Shown: piece after piece, positions 8,757 through 17,979 of the stretch
Layout: every line of letters starts with the position of its first letter
Position numbering within the stretch: the stretch's first letter is position 1
Source of the DNA: Mycobacterium paraffinicum
Lineage (GTDB): Bacteria; Actinomycetota; Actinomycetes; Mycobacteriales; Mycobacteriaceae
Assembly: GCF_001907675.1 (NCBI RefSeq)
Contig: NZ_MPNT01000020.1
Span: 1-64,000, forward strand
DNA length: 64,000 nt
Reading direction: 5' to 3'
Notes under the pieces: model-generated
What the model was told of the DNA's origin: nothing
The model's input: only the letters and a program-made list of their open reading frames with translations
Database searches by the model: none
Program-made: the position numbers and the translations under genes

Positions 8757-11431
8757 GCATTCTCGGAGGCGGCCGGTTCCGCCCGGATCCTGTCGATCTG
8801 GTCGAGTGCATAATTGACCATTTCTGCGATGGTCATGGCCGCCCCCTTTGCGGCCAACGACTCGTACTCCCGATCGCCGAGGGCGGCGCGCAGGTGTGCG
8901 ACCGCGCTGTTGATTTCCGGAAACGCGTGCGACGTCAGCGGCGTGGCGGCGAATCCGCTGATGGTGGCCGCCGGCGCGAGATGGCCGAGGCGATCCAGGT
9001 ATGCCGCGAGGACCGCCAGCGGGCTGCGGACCAACGCAAAACTGCCCGAATCGAAGAAGTTTCGCATTGACACGGTCAGCAGGTCGAGGGCATCCGCGGG
9101 GTTGCCCTGCGAAACGGCCAGCCGGGACAGGATAAGCGTCTGGTGCGACTCTTGTTGGCGGTTACCGCTTTCGCGCGCGATCGTCAGGCCCCGGGCCAAC
9201 GCGTCGTATGCCTGCGTCGGCTCGGCGTCGGAGTTGGCGTACCCATATGCCAGCAGAGCCTGCGATCGAACGTTTGGGTTGTCCGAGGTCTCCGCGGCCG
9301 CCGGGAGTTGTTGCGATGCCGCGATCGCGGCCGCGGTTTCCCCGCTGATGATCAACGCGTAGACCAGGCAGGCGTGCACGAAGGTGTGCGGGTGGGGGCG
9401 TCGCTCAATGATGTTGCGGCACCAGTCAACCCAGCGTTCCGGGTGCCCGGCGACGATATTACCTACCCCGAGCATCGGCTCGAGTGCCTCCGCAATCTCG
9501 TCGTACCTCCCGCTGATGATCGCAGCCTTCCCGGCCTCGCTATAGCGGAAATAATCCTCGATGCGACCGTTGGCGTAGCACTGCACGGCGGCCAGGTACA
9601 GGTGCGCCAGCCTCGGGTGGTCGACGGCTTTCGCCGACTCGATGAGTTCCTCCGCCCACTGAACCGGCTCGTACTGCTCGACGCACAGCCCGAGAACCGT
9701 TGCGTACCAAGCGATCGCGATGGCAGTGTCGAGATCGACGGCATCGGCGGCCCATCGGAATGCGCTGCGCAGGTTCGGTAATTCGTCAGTGAACCAGATG
9801 TAGGACTCGCGCTGTCGGGCACTGTCCCACAGCCTCATGACATCGTTTTCCCGGCCGGCGAAGTACCGCGCGTGCGCATTGCGGGTGTCGTGCGCTTCAC
9901 CCGCGGCGACGAGCTGTTCCTCGGCGAACTGCCGGACGGTCTCCAGCATCGAGAAGCGCGTTCGCGACGCTGAACGATCGGCCACCAGCAGCGACTTGCG
10001 AACCAGCGCGTGCAGCAGGTCCAGGGTGGTCAGGTCGTCACCGGACCCGGTGACCGCGCAGGCGGCCGGAAGGCCGAACCCTCCCGCGAACACCGAGCAG
10101 CGTTGCAGCAGAGCCTTCTCCGAATCGTGGAGCAAATCGTAGGACCACTGGACCATGTGCCGTAACGTCTGGTGCCGTTCCAGCCCGCGCCGGGATCCGA
10201 CGAGCAGCCGGAACCGGTCGTCAAGCCGGTCGCGCAGCTCGGTCGGGGACATGGACACCATCCGCGAGGCGGCCAATTCGATGGCCAGGGGTATCCCATC
10301 CAAGCGGCGACAGATCTCGATGACTGCGGCCGCGTCGTCGCCACGGGTCAAGGACACACCCCGCGCGAAACCCTGTGCGCGCTCAATGAACAGCGTCGCC
10401 GCGGGTGACGCCAACCCGCGACCGTGGTCCAGCGAGGGTACCGTCCATAGTTGTTCATCGCCCAGCGACATACCCTCGCGGCTGGTGGCAAGAATCGTCA
10501 CGGTAGCCGAGTGCTCAAGGATCTTTTCAATCAGTTCAGCCGCTGCATCCAGGACGTGTTCGCAGTTGTCGAACACCAGCAGCCGCGACCGGCCCGCCAA
10601 GGCCATCGCGATGCTGTCCGCCAGACTCATCTCCGGCTGCTGGATGATGCCCAAAACGGCCGCGGCGGCATCGGGCACCGCGGCCGGATCGCCGATGGTT
10701 GCCAGCTCGATGAGGAAAGCGCCGTCCGCGAAGTCATTCGCCAGGCGGCTGGCCACCTCGAGCGCGAGTCGTGTCTTGCCGACGCCGCCGACTCCGGTCA
10801 GCGTGACGAGCCGATGGGCTTTGAGCGCAGTTTGCACCTCGACGATGTCCGATTCCCGGCCGATAATCGTGGTTGCCGGCGCTTTCAGGTTCCCCGGCAC
10901 GGCGTCGACGGCCCGCAGCGGCGGGAAGTCTCTGCTGAGCCCGGGTGCCCGCACCTGATGGATGGCAACGGGTTTGGCGATGTCGCGCAGCCGGCGTGGG
11001 CCCAGGTCGACCAGGTCAACCCCGGTGAGGAGTTCCGCTGTGGCGCCGTCGAGCAGGATCTGGCCCCCGTGGCCGGCCGACATCACGCGCGCGGCGCGGT
11101 TGAGCACTGCGCCGAAGTAGTCGTCGCCGCGCATCTCCGCCTCGCCGGTGGCGATGCCCATCCGCACCGGCAGCTGCAGGCCCCGTTGCGCGGCAACCGC
11201 CGCGTCGACCGCGGCCTTCGGCGAGCTGAACACCGCGCACACCCCGTCGCCGGTGTGCTTGAACAACCAACCCCGATGCGCCGCCACCGTCTCCCGGAAC
11301 AGTTGGTCGTGCACGGCCAGGGCCGCGCGCATCCCGTCGGGATCGGCCTCCCACCGTCGGGTGGACCCCTCGATATCGGTGAACAGGAACGTCACCACAC
11401 CCGACGGGGCGTCCGGTGTGTCGGTGGTCAT
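8753..11431 (-). CDS. Class III nucleotidyl cyclase fused to an NTPase/TPR-like signalling module
   Basis: 892 aa from the ATG at 11431, which has GGAG 7 bases upstream; an ATG at 11470 lacks one. Residues 10-175 form a class III cyclase domain: LFTDIEGST with the first metal Asp (D19), HTGDGV with the second (D62), and [13 protein letters not shown] carrying the catalytic Asn and Arg. About residue 215 begins an STAND/NB-ARC-type ATPase with Walker A GVGGVGKT and Walker [10 protein letters not shown]. The C-terminal 350 residues are helical repeat-like (TPR-type). The relatives I know in M. tuberculosis (Rv0386, Rv2488c) end in a LuxR helix-turn-helix; none is visible here, so output may be cAMP or protein contact rather than DNA binding. 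Convergent with pckA. Confidence 0.9.
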   Translation of the reverse strand: MTTDTPDAPSGVVTFLFTDIEGSTRRWEADPDGMRAALAVHDQLFRETVAAHRGWLFKHTGDGVCAVFSSPKAAVDAAVAAQRGLQLPVRMGIATGEAEMRGDDYFGAVLNRAARVMSAGHGGQILLDGATAELLTGVDLVDLGPRRLRDIAKPVAIHQVRAPGLSRDFPPLRAVDAVPGNLKAPATTIIGRESDIVEVQTALKAHRLVTLTGVGGVGKTRLALEVASRLANDFADGAFLIELATIGDPAAVPDAAAAVLGIIQQPEMSLADSIAMALAGRSRLLVFDNCEHVLDAAAELIEKILEHSATVTILATSREGMSLGDEQLWTVPSLDHGRGLASPAATLFIERAQGFARGVSLTRGDDAAAVIEICRRLDGIPLAIELAASRMVSMSPTELRDRLDDRFRLLVGSRRGLERHQTLRHMVQWSYDLLHDSEKALLQRCSVFAGGFGLPAACAVTGSGDDLTTLDLLHALVRKSLLVADRSASRTRFSMLETVRQFAEEQLVAAGEAHDTRNAHARYFAGRENDVMRLWDSARQRESYIWFTDELPNLRSAFRWAADAVDLDTAIAIAWYATVLGLCVEQYEPVQWAEELIESAKAVDHPRLAHLYLAAVQCYANGRIEDYFRYSEAGKAAIISGRYDEIAEALEPMLGVGNIVAGHPERWVDWCRNIIERRPHPHTFVHACLVYALIISGETAAAIAASQQLPAAAETSDNPNVRSQALLAYGYANSDAEPTQAYDALARGLTIARESGNRQQESHQTLILSRLAVSQGNPADALDLLTVSMRNFFDSGSFALVRSPLAVLAAYLDRLGHLAPAATISGFAATPLTSHAFPEINSAVAHLRAALGDREYESLAAKGAAMTIAEMVNYALDQIDRIRAEPAASENA

Positions 11432-11500
11432 CGGCGCACTCCGCGATCGGGGGAGACCCTGCCCGCTCATCGTAGGTCAGGCGCGGGCCGTCGACCGACC

Positions 11501-11534
11501 ACTTGACACCCGTCAAGTTTTTCGGCGGTACAGT
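11501..11534 (+). promoter_or_regulatory. fadD4 promoter with perfect inverted-repeat operator candidate
   Basis: ACTTGAC-ACCC-GTCAAGT (11501-11518) is a perfect 7-bp-arm inverted repeat. It contains a -35-like TTGACA (11503-11508). TACAGT (11529-11534) is a -10 candidate 6 bases before the fadD4 ATG, implying a leaderless transcript, although the 20-bp spacer is long. The layout suits repression or CoA-ester-responsive control of fadD4. Confidence 0.5.
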
Positions 11535-11540
11535 CTGCGC

Positions 11541-13058
11541 ATGCAGATTCGCGAGTACCTCGGCGCCGGCAAGCCCGCCGTCATCCTTCACCCGTCCGGC
11601 ACGGTCATCACCTTCGACGAGCTCGAGGCGCGGGCCAACCGGCTGGCCCACTTCTTCCGGCGCACCGGCCTGGTCGAGGGCGACGCCGTCGCGATCCTGA
11701 TGGAGAACAACGAACACATCCACGCGGTGATGTGGGCGGCGCGGCGCAGCGGCCTGTATTACGTGCCGATCAACACCCACCTGACCGCTGCCGAGGCCGC
11801 CTACATCATCGACAACAGCGCCGCCAAGGCGATCATCGGGTCGGCGGCGCTGCGCAAGACGTGCGAGAACCTGGCCGAGCATCTTCCCGGGGGCCTGCCC
11901 GACCTGCTGTTGATCGCCGACGATGAACTCGAGGGCTGGCAGCGCTATCCCGAATGTGTTGCGGGCGAGCTCGATACCCCGATCGACGACGAACGCGAGG
12001 GCGACCTGCTGCAGTATTCGTCGGGGACCACCGGTCGGCCGAAGGGCATCAAACGCGAGCTGCCGCACGTTCCGCCGTCCGAGGCGCCCGGCATGATGTC
12101 GGCGCTGGTGAGCTTCTGGATGACCCCGGACTCGATCTACCTCAGCCCGGCGCCGCTGTATCACACGGCGCCCTCGGTGTGGTCGATGAGCGCGCAGGCC
12201 GGCGGCGTCACGACGGTGGTGATGGAGAAGTTCGATGCCGAAGGCTGCCTCGACGCCATTCAGCGGCACCGCGTCACGCACGGCCAGTTCGTTCCCGCGA
12301 TGTTCACCCGCATGCTGAAACTGCCTGAGGCGGTGCGTAATTCGTACGACCTTTCCAGCCTGCAGCGGGTGATGCACGCGGCGGCGCCGTGCCCGGTGGA
12401 GATCAAGAAGCAGATGATGGACTGGTGGGGGCCGATCATCGACGAGTACTACGCCTCCTCCGAGGCGCACGGGTCGACGTTGATCACCGCCGAAGAGTGG
12501 CTGGCGCACCCCGGTTCGGTCGGCAAACCCATGGGGGGCGCCGTGCACATCCTCGACGAGAGCGGCAACGAGCTGCCGCCCGGGCAGGCCGGTGAGATCT
12601 ACTTCGAGGGCGGCTCATCGTTCGAGTACCTCAACGACCCCACGAAAACCGCGGCGTCGCGCGACAAGCGCGGCTGGGCCACCGTCGGCGACATCGGCTA
12701 CCTCGACGAGGAGGGATACCTGTACCTGACCGACCGGCGCCACCACATGATCATCTCGGGCGGGGTGAACATCTATCCCCAGGAGGCCGAGAACCTCTTG
12801 GTGACCCACCCGAAGGTGTTGGACGCGGCGGTCTTCGGGGTTCCCGACGACGAGATGGGGCAGCGCGTGCTGGCCGCCGTGCAGACTGTGGACCCGAGCG
12901 AGGCCACCGACGAGTTCGCCGACGAGCTGCTGGTCTGGCTGCGAGACCGCTTGGCGCACTACAAATGTCCGAAATCGATCGCGTTCGAGGCGCAACTGCC
13001 GCGCACCGACACCGGCAAGCTCTACAAGAACGGACTGATCGAGAAATACTCGGTGTGA
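11541..13058 (+). CDS. fadD4: Acyl-CoA synthetase FadD4
   Basis: Adenylate-forming ligase that activates a carboxylic (probably fatty) acid to its CoA thioester. 505 aa. Motifs in order: P-loop YSSGTTGRPKGIKR near residue 160, substrate loop YHTAPS, the adenine motif YYASSEAHGST, the hinge motif YLTDRRHHMIISGGVN, and the catalytic C-terminal Lys in PRTDTGKLYK. The ATG at 11541 has no Shine-Dalgarno but a -10-like element directly upstream, consistent with leaderless translation. The following crotonase gene starts 4 bases after the stop. Closely matches Rv0214; acyl-chain specificity cannot be read from the sequence. Confidence 0.95.
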   Translation: MQIREYLGAGKPAVILHPSGTVITFDELEARANRLAHFFRRTGLVEGDAVAILMENNEHIHAVMWAARRSGLYYVPINTHLTAAEAAYIIDNSAAKAIIGSAALRKTCENLAEHLPGGLPDLLLIADDELEGWQRYPECVAGELDTPIDDEREGDLLQYSSGTTGRPKGIKRELPHVPPSEAPGMMSALVSFWMTPDSIYLSPAPLYHTAPSVWSMSAQAGGVTTVVMEKFDAEGCLDAIQRHRVTHGQFVPAMFTRMLKLPEAVRNSYDLSSLQRVMHAAAPCPVEIKKQMMDWWGPIIDEYYASSEAHGSTLITAEEWLAHPGSVGKPMGGAVHILDESGNELPPGQAGEIYFEGGSSFEYLNDPTKTAASRDKRGWATVGDIGYLDEEGYLYLTDRRHHMIISGGVNIYPQEAENLLVTHPKVLDAAVFGVPDDEMGQRVLAAVQTVDPSEATDEFADELLVWLRDRLAHYKCPKSIAFEAQLPRTDTGKLYKNGLIEKYSV

Positions 13059-13061
13059 CCC

Positions 13062-14009
13062 ATGTTCCAGGTGGTGGACCTGGCGAGCCCGCCGGATGCC
13101 GTCCCCGCATCGCCGCCGGGGGTGATCCTGGCGCACGGCGCCGCTTCCGACCTCGCCCGAAGTGAATCATGGCTGCAGGCGGCCACTTTCACACTCACCG
13201 AGGACCGCTGTGACGATCGGCGGGCGGTCACCGTCGAGTCGGTGCCCGACGCGCTCGCCGAGCTGACCGCGCGGTGTCACCATTGGCCGCACGCCAGCAG
13301 CGTCTGTGACGACGTGCTGCGCGGGGTGGTCCCCGGCGGCCCGGCGCTGGCCGCGGTGGTGACCGAATCGCTGGCCTACTCGACACTGCAGGCCGGCCCC
13401 GAATTCGCGCGTTGGCTCGGTGAACGTGGTCCGGCCCGGATGCCCGACATCGCCGACCCGGTGCTGGCCGAGCGGGACGGCGACACCCTGTGCATCGCAT
13501 TCAACCGGCCGCGCCGCCACAACGCGTTTTCCACCGACGCTCGCGCCGCGCTGCTGGAGGCGCTGACCGTCGCGCAACTGGACCCATCCGTGGCCGGGAT
13601 CGTGTTGCGCGGCAACGGTCCGTCGTTCTGCAGCGGGGGCGACCTCGCCGAGTTCGGTACCTTCGCCGACCCCGCGAGCGCTCACCTGGCCCGCACCCGG
13701 CACAGCCCGGCGCTGGTGCTCGATGCGCTCACCGCCCGGCTCGGTCGCGCCTGCCGGGCAGAGGTGCACGGCCGCGTGCTGGGCAGCGGGCTGGAGATGG
13801 CGGCGTTCTGCGGATGGGTGACCGCGCGGCAGGATTCGGTGTTCGGCCTACCCGAACTCGAGCTGGGGCTGATCCCCGGCGCCGGCGGAACGCTCAGCGT
13901 CACCCGTCGGATCGGCCGGTGGCGCACGGCCTATCTGGTGCTGTCGGGACGCACAGTCGACGCCGGCACCGCGCTGGCCTGGGGCCTGGTGGACGCGACC
14001 CGCGACTAA
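13062..14009 (+). CDS. Enoyl-CoA hydratase/isomerase family protein with N-terminal extension
   Basis: 315 aa, longer than the usual 250-260 aa crotonase. The C-terminal 185 residues carry the fold: FNRPRRHNAF, the oxyanion-hole FCSGGDLAEF, GSGLEMAAF with Glu in the position of catalytic Glu144, and LPELELGLIPGAGGT with Glu in the position of Glu164; hydratase activity is therefore possible. The first 130 residues do not match a domain I recognise. Starts with ATG 4 bases after fadD4, so likely co-transcribed and acting on the CoA ester made by FadD4 (inference). I do not recall a gene here in M. tuberculosis. Confidence 0.85.
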   Translation: MFQVVDLASPPDAVPASPPGVILAHGAASDLARSESWLQAATFTLTEDRCDDRRAVTVESVPDALAELTARCHHWPHASSVCDDVLRGVVPGGPALAAVVTESLAYSTLQAGPEFARWLGERGPARMPDIADPVLAERDGDTLCIAFNRPRRHNAFSTDARAALLEALTVAQLDPSVAGIVLRGNGPSFCSGGDLAEFGTFADPASAHLARTRHSPALVLDALTARLGRACRAEVHGRVLGSGLEMAAFCGWVTARQDSVFGLPELELGLIPGAGGTLSVTRRIGRWRTAYLVLSGRTVDAGTALAWGLVDATRD

Positions 14010-14027
14010 GAAGCGCCTAAAGCGTTG

Positions 14028-14483
14028 TCAGAAGCCGGAATACGTCGTGGTGGTGGTTGACGGCAGGTTGGAGACGGCGATCACGCCGATGGCCACGTAG
14101 AGGATCACCATGACCACGGCGAAGACGGCACCGGCGACGGCGCCGATGATGGCCCATTTCTTGGCGTTGTCGGCGGCGGCCTGCGCCTCGGCATACCGCC
14201 CCTGGGACCAGAGTCCGGACACCTTCGTGGAGTAGACGATCGACACGATTCCGAACGGCAGACAGCACAGCACGGTGCACAGGATGGCCCAGACGAGGTA
14301 GTTGTCCGGCTCCTGCTGGCCCGGCCAGCCCGGCTGCGGCGCCTGCCAACCCGGCTGCTGGCCCGGCTGCTGGCCCGGCCAGCCCGGCTGCTGGCCCTGC
14401 CAACCCGGGGGCTGGCCCTGCCATTCCGGCTGCTGACCCTGCCATTCCGGCGAGCCTTCGTACGGCCCTGGGGGATAACTCAT
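14028..14483 (-). CDS. CD225/dispanin family membrane protein with Pro/Gln/Trp-rich repeats
   Basis: 151 aa. Residues 1-60 are cytoplasm-type low-complexity repeats built on WQGQQPGW. The rest is a CD225 (dispanin) domain: a half-buried helix (NYLVWAILCTVLCCLPFGIVSIVYS), a short amphipathic loop with SGLWSQGRYAEAQAAAD and KKWA, then a second transmembrane helix. Bacterial members are common in actinobacteria and mostly uncharacterised; eukaryotic IFITM relatives alter membrane fusion and curvature. GAAGGAAAG precedes the ATG. It lies alone on the minus strand, 19 bp after the convergent crotonase gene. Confidence 0.88.
   Translation of the reverse strand: MSYPPGPYEGSPEWQGQQPEWQGQPPGWQGQQPGWPGQQPGQQPGWQAPQPGWPGQQEPDNYLVWAILCTVLCCLPFGIVSIVYSTKVSGLWSQGRYAEAQAAADNAKKWAIIGAVAGAVFAVVMVILYVAIGVIAVSNLPSTTTTTYSGF
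14314..14455 (-). repeat. Coding tandem repeat (W-Q/P-G-Q-Q-P-x units) in the CD225 gene
   Basis: Imperfect in-frame repeats of roughly 21-24 bases encode WQGQQPE, WQGQPPG, WQGQQPG, WPGQQPG and related units. In-frame unit change would lengthen or shorten the cytoplasmic tail without loss of the membrane domain, so copy number may vary between strains. Confidence 0.7.
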
Positions 14484-14594
14484 GGCAGCCGACTTTCCTT
14501 CGTCGCAGTAACTTTTACTCCCGCGCCGCTTTGCTGGTGCCAGAAGTCAGGCAAATATACAGCACACCAAGGCGTCAAGCCCGCACATTCGAAC

Positions 14595-15761
14595 TCAGAT
14601 GCCGCCGCGCGCGATGAGCTGCCCGGCGATCACGTTGCGCTGAATCTCGTTGGTGCCCTCGCCGACGATCATCAGGGGCGCGTCGCGGAAGTAGCGTTCC
14701 ACGTCGTATTCGCACGAGTAGCCGTAGCCGCCGTGAATCCGCACGGCGTTCAGCGCGACCTCCATCGCCACTTCGGAGGCGAACAGTTTGGCCATGCCCG
14801 CCTCCATGTCGCAGCGCTCCCCGCTGTCGTAGCGCTCGGCGGCGTAGCGGGTGAGCTGACGGGCGGCGGTCAACTTGGTCGCCATGTCGGCCAGGTAGTT
14901 GCCCACCGACTGATGCTGCCAAATCGGCCGGCCGAAGCTCTCCCGCTGCTGCGCGTAGGCCAGTGCGTCCTCGAGCGCGGCGGCGCCCACACCCAGCGCC
15001 CGGGCGGCGACCTGGATGCGGCCCGTCTCCAGGCCCTTCATCATTTGCGAAAACCCCTCGCCCATCCGGCCGCCCAGCACCGCCGACTCCGGCGCCGGGA
15101 AGTCGTCGAAGGACAGCTCGCAGGATTCGACACCCTTGTAGCCCAGCTTGGGCAGGTCCCGCGACACCGTCAGGCCGGGGCCGTGCTCGACGAGCACGAT
15201 CGAGATGCCCTTATGGCGCGGCGTGGCACTCGGATCGGTCTTGCACAGCAGCGCGATCAGACCGGACCGCCGGGCGTTGCTGATCCACGTCTTGGCGCCG
15301 TTGATCCGCAGGCGGCCGGCACCGTCGGGCACAGCGGTGGTCGTCATGTTCTGCAGGTCCGAGCCGCCGCCCGGCTCCGTCAACGCCATGGTGGCCCGCA
15401 GGTCGCCGGTCGCCATCGCGGGCAGGTGGGCCCGCTTCTGTTCCTCGGTGCCGAACAACGTCAACAGCTTGGCCACCACGGTGTGCCCGCCCATCGCGCC
15501 GGCCAGGCTCATCCAGCCGCGCGCCAATTCCTCGGTGACCCGCACGTAGCAGGGCATGGACACCGGCGAACCGCCGTATTCCTCGGGAATCGCCAGGCCG
15601 TAGATGCCGATCCGCTTCATCTGCTCGATCCACGCCTCGGGATAGGTGTTGGCGTGTTCGACGTCGCGGACGGTCGGCTTGACGTCGCGGTCGATGAATG
15701 TCCGCACCGTGGCGACCAGCATCTGTTCTTCGTCGTTCAGCTCACTTCTCACGTGTGCCAT
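14595..15761 (-). CDS. fadE3: Acyl-CoA dehydrogenase FadE3
   Basis: FAD-dependent first step of beta-oxidation (acyl-CoA to enoyl-CoA). 388 aa from the ATG at 15761. Features: N-terminal helical domain with PEEYGGS, the FAD/substrate loop ALTEPGGGSD, KTWISNARRS, and the C-terminal RIHGGYGYS followed by GEGTNEIQ, whose Glu corresponds to the catalytic base of medium-chain dehydrogenases. Corresponds to Rv0215c. Its start is only 9 bp from the start of the divergent hydratase gene, so either promoter must overlap the other gene, or the true start is downstream (next Met at residue 14). Confidence 0.93.
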   Translation of the reverse strand: MAHVRSELNDEEQMLVATVRTFIDRDVKPTVRDVEHANTYPEAWIEQMKRIGIYGLAIPEEYGGSPVSMPCYVRVTEELARGWMSLAGAMGGHTVVAKLLTLFGTEEQKRAHLPAMATGDLRATMALTEPGGGSDLQNMTTTAVPDGAGRLRINGAKTWISNARRSGLIALLCKTDPSATPRHKGISIVLVEHGPGLTVSRDLPKLGYKGVESCELSFDDFPAPESAVLGGRMGEGFSQMMKGLETGRIQVAARALGVGAAALEDALAYAQQRESFGRPIWQHQSVGNYLADMATKLTAARQLTRYAAERYDSGERCDMEAGMAKLFASEVAMEVALNAVRIHGGYGYSCEYDVERYFRDAPLMIVGEGTNEIQRNVIAGQLIARGGI

Positions 15762-15770
15762 ATTGGCCCC

Positions 15771-16772
15771 GTGACTTATGCGCGTGTACGGGAGGGCGGG
15801 CCCTACTTCGACGACCTCTCGGTCGGTCAGGTCTTCGACTGGGCGCCGGTGATCACGCTGTCCTCGGGATTGGCCGCCGCGCACCAGGCGATCATCGGGG
15901 ATCGGCTACGGCTCGCCCTGGATGCCGGCCTGTGCGCCGCCGTCACCGGCCTGGCCGCCCCGCTGGCGCATCCGGCGCTGGTCTGCGACGTGGCGATCGG
16001 GCAGTCGACGCTGGCCACCCAGCGCGTCAAGGCCAACCTGTTCTACCGCGGGCTGACGTTCCACCGGTTCCCGGTCATCGGGGACTCCCTGTTCACCCGC
16101 ACGGAAGTGGTTGGGCTGCGGGCGAACTCAGCCAAGCCGGGCCGCGCGCCGACCGGGATGGCGGCGCTGCGGATGACCACCGTCGACCAGGACGACCGGC
16201 TGGTGCTCGACTTCTACCGATGCGGCATGCTGCCCGCCGGCCCCGATTGGCGGCCCGACGAGGCGCCGCACGACGATCTGTCCACCATCGGGGCCGACGC
16301 GCCCGCCCCCGCCGCCGACCCGACCGCGGACTGGGACGGCGAGGTGTTCCGGGACAAGGTGCCCGGTCCCCACTTCGTGCCGGCCCTGGCCGGCGCGGTG
16401 TTGCACAGCACCGGCGACGTCGTCAGCGGCGCGCCGGAGCTCGCCCGGCTCACCCTGAATATCGCTGCCACCCATCACGATTCGCGGGTCAGTGGGCGCC
16501 GGCTGGTGTACGGCGGCCATACCATCGGGCTCGCGCTCGCGCAGGCGAGCCGGCTGCTGCCCAACCTGGTGACGGTGCTGGGCTGGGAATCCTGTGATCA
16601 CACCGGACCCGTCCACGAGGGTGACACCCTGTACAGCGAGCTGCACGTCGAGTCCGCCGAGCCGACGCCGCACGGCGGCGTGCTGCGGCTGCGGTCGCTG
16701 GTCTACGCCGTCAGCGCGGGCGAGCCGGACCGCGCGGTGCTGGACTGGCGATTCAGCGCGCTCCAGTTCTAA
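15771..16772 (+). CDS. Double-hotdog (MaoC-like) hydratase, Rv0216 type
   Basis: 333 aa from a GTG at 15771 (VTYARVREGGPYFDDL). Two hotdog folds are fused, as in the crystal structure of Rv0216: the first half with HPALVCDVAIGQST and NSAKPGRAPTG, the second with THHDSRVSGRRLVYGGHTIGLALAQ, where the His/Gly-rich stretch corresponds to the hydratase-2 active site. Likely acts on an acyl-CoA thioester (hydration or a related reaction), but no substrate is established to my knowledge. Divergent from fadE3; the pair suggests coordinated acyl-CoA metabolism. Confidence 0.88.
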   Translation: MTYARVREGGPYFDDLSVGQVFDWAPVITLSSGLAAAHQAIIGDRLRLALDAGLCAAVTGLAAPLAHPALVCDVAIGQSTLATQRVKANLFYRGLTFHRFPVIGDSLFTRTEVVGLRANSAKPGRAPTGMAALRMTTVDQDDRLVLDFYRCGMLPAGPDWRPDEAPHDDLSTIGADAPAPAADPTADWDGEVFRDKVPGPHFVPALAGAVLHSTGDVVSGAPELARLTLNIAATHHDSRVSGRRLVYGGHTIGLALAQASRLLPNLVTVLGWESCDHTGPVHEGDTLYSELHVESAEPTPHGGVLRLRSLVYAVSAGEPDRAVLDWRFSALQF

Positions 16773-16788
16773 GACCGCCGCGCGCACA

Positions 16789-17979
16789 ATGGGAGGTGTG
16801 AGCTCGGCTACGGCGTCGTGGGGGAGCAGCGGGCTGGCCTACCTGACCGGCCTGCCGGACGGGCCGCCCGACTTCTCCCGCGCGAACGTGCTCTCGCACG
16901 CCCAGCGGGTGGCCACGGCCGTCGGCCAGCGGCTGGGCATCACCGTCGACGCCGCCGACCTGCTGGCCGGACGGGCCGCATTGCTGGGGCTGACCCGCGG
17001 CGGTCGTGTCTCCGCCGGGGGCGCAACCCGGTTGCTGGCGGCCGCCGACGGTTGGTGCGCGATCACGCTTTCGCGCCCCGACGACGCCGCCGCCGTCCCC
17101 GCGCTCGTGCAGGCCGATGACGTGGGGACAGACCCGTGGTCGGCGTTGCGGCGCTGGGTGACAACGCATCCGCGCTCCGCCGTCGTCGAGCGCGCGACCC
17201 TGCTCGACATCCCGGCGGCTGCCCTGGGCGAGGCCGCGGCCGCGGCGCCCCGTATCCGACCCAGGGGCGCCCGCGGGCCGTCGCGCGACGTCGGCGGCCT
17301 GCTGGTCGCAGACCTGTCCTCGATGTGGGCCGGCCCGCTGTGCGGGCAGCTGCTGGCCCTGGCCGGCGCGACGGTCGTCAAAGTCGAAAGCCCGCGCCGC
17401 CCCGACGGCACCCGCGGCGGCAGCCAGGCGTTCTTCGACTGGATGAACGATGAAAAGCTCTCGTATTGCGTCGATTTCGACACCAACGCCGACGAGTTGT
17501 GCGCGCTGCTCACCGTCGCCGACATCGTGATCGAAGGCTCGCGACCCGCGTCGCTGGCGCGGCGCAGGCTCGGGCCGGACGACGTCGAGCCGGGGGAGGG
17601 GCGAATCTGGTTGCGCATCAAAGGCTATGACGGCACCAGGCCGGCGTTCGGCGACGACGCCGCGGTGGCCGGCGGCCTGGTCGGCGTCGCCGCCGACGGA
17701 CCGGTGTTCTGCGCCGACGCCATCGCCGATCCGCTGACGGGGCTGGAGGCGGCGCGGGTGGTCGCCGATTCGCTGAGCCGCGGCGGAGGTGAGCTCATCG
17801 AAGTCTCGATGGCCGCCGTCGCCGCAGGCTATGCGGTGTTGCCGCCCCAAGCGTCGGCGTCGAACCGGCCCGCGCCGCCCCCGCGGCTTCCACCGGCGGG
17901 GCGCCCGGCGGCGCGGCTAGGCGCCGACAACGAGGCCGTGCGCCGGATGGTGGCCGAAAGGAGTTGCCGGCGATGCTGA
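16789..17979 (+). CDS. CaiB/BaiF (class III) CoA-transferase family protein
   Basis: 396 aa from ATG 16789; a GTG at 16798 in the same frame is an alternative, neither with a well-spaced Shine-Dalgarno. The class III CoA-transferase core is in the second half: LLVADLSSMWAGPLCGQLLALAGATVVKVESP, the family's N-terminal signature, then FFDWMNDEKLSYCVDFD and a DIVIEGSRPASLARRRLG stretch typical of the family. The family's catalytic Asp is not certainly placed. The 170 residues before this look like a degraded or divergent copy, so the order differs from a standard 400-aa member. Overlaps the next gene by 7 bases. Confidence 0.8.
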   Translation: MGGVSSATASWGSSGLAYLTGLPDGPPDFSRANVLSHAQRVATAVGQRLGITVDAADLLAGRAALLGLTRGGRVSAGGATRLLAAADGWCAITLSRPDDAAAVPALVQADDVGTDPWSALRRWVTTHPRSAVVERATLLDIPAAALGEAAAAAPRIRPRGARGPSRDVGGLLVADLSSMWAGPLCGQLLALAGATVVKVESPRRPDGTRGGSQAFFDWMNDEKLSYCVDFDTNADELCALLTVADIVIEGSRPASLARRRLGPDDVEPGEGRIWLRIKGYDGTRPAFGDDAAVAGGLVGVAADGPVFCADAIADPLTGLEAARVVADSLSRGGGELIEVSMAAVAAGYAVLPPQASASNRPAPPPRLPPAGRPAARLGADNEAVRRMVAERSCRRC

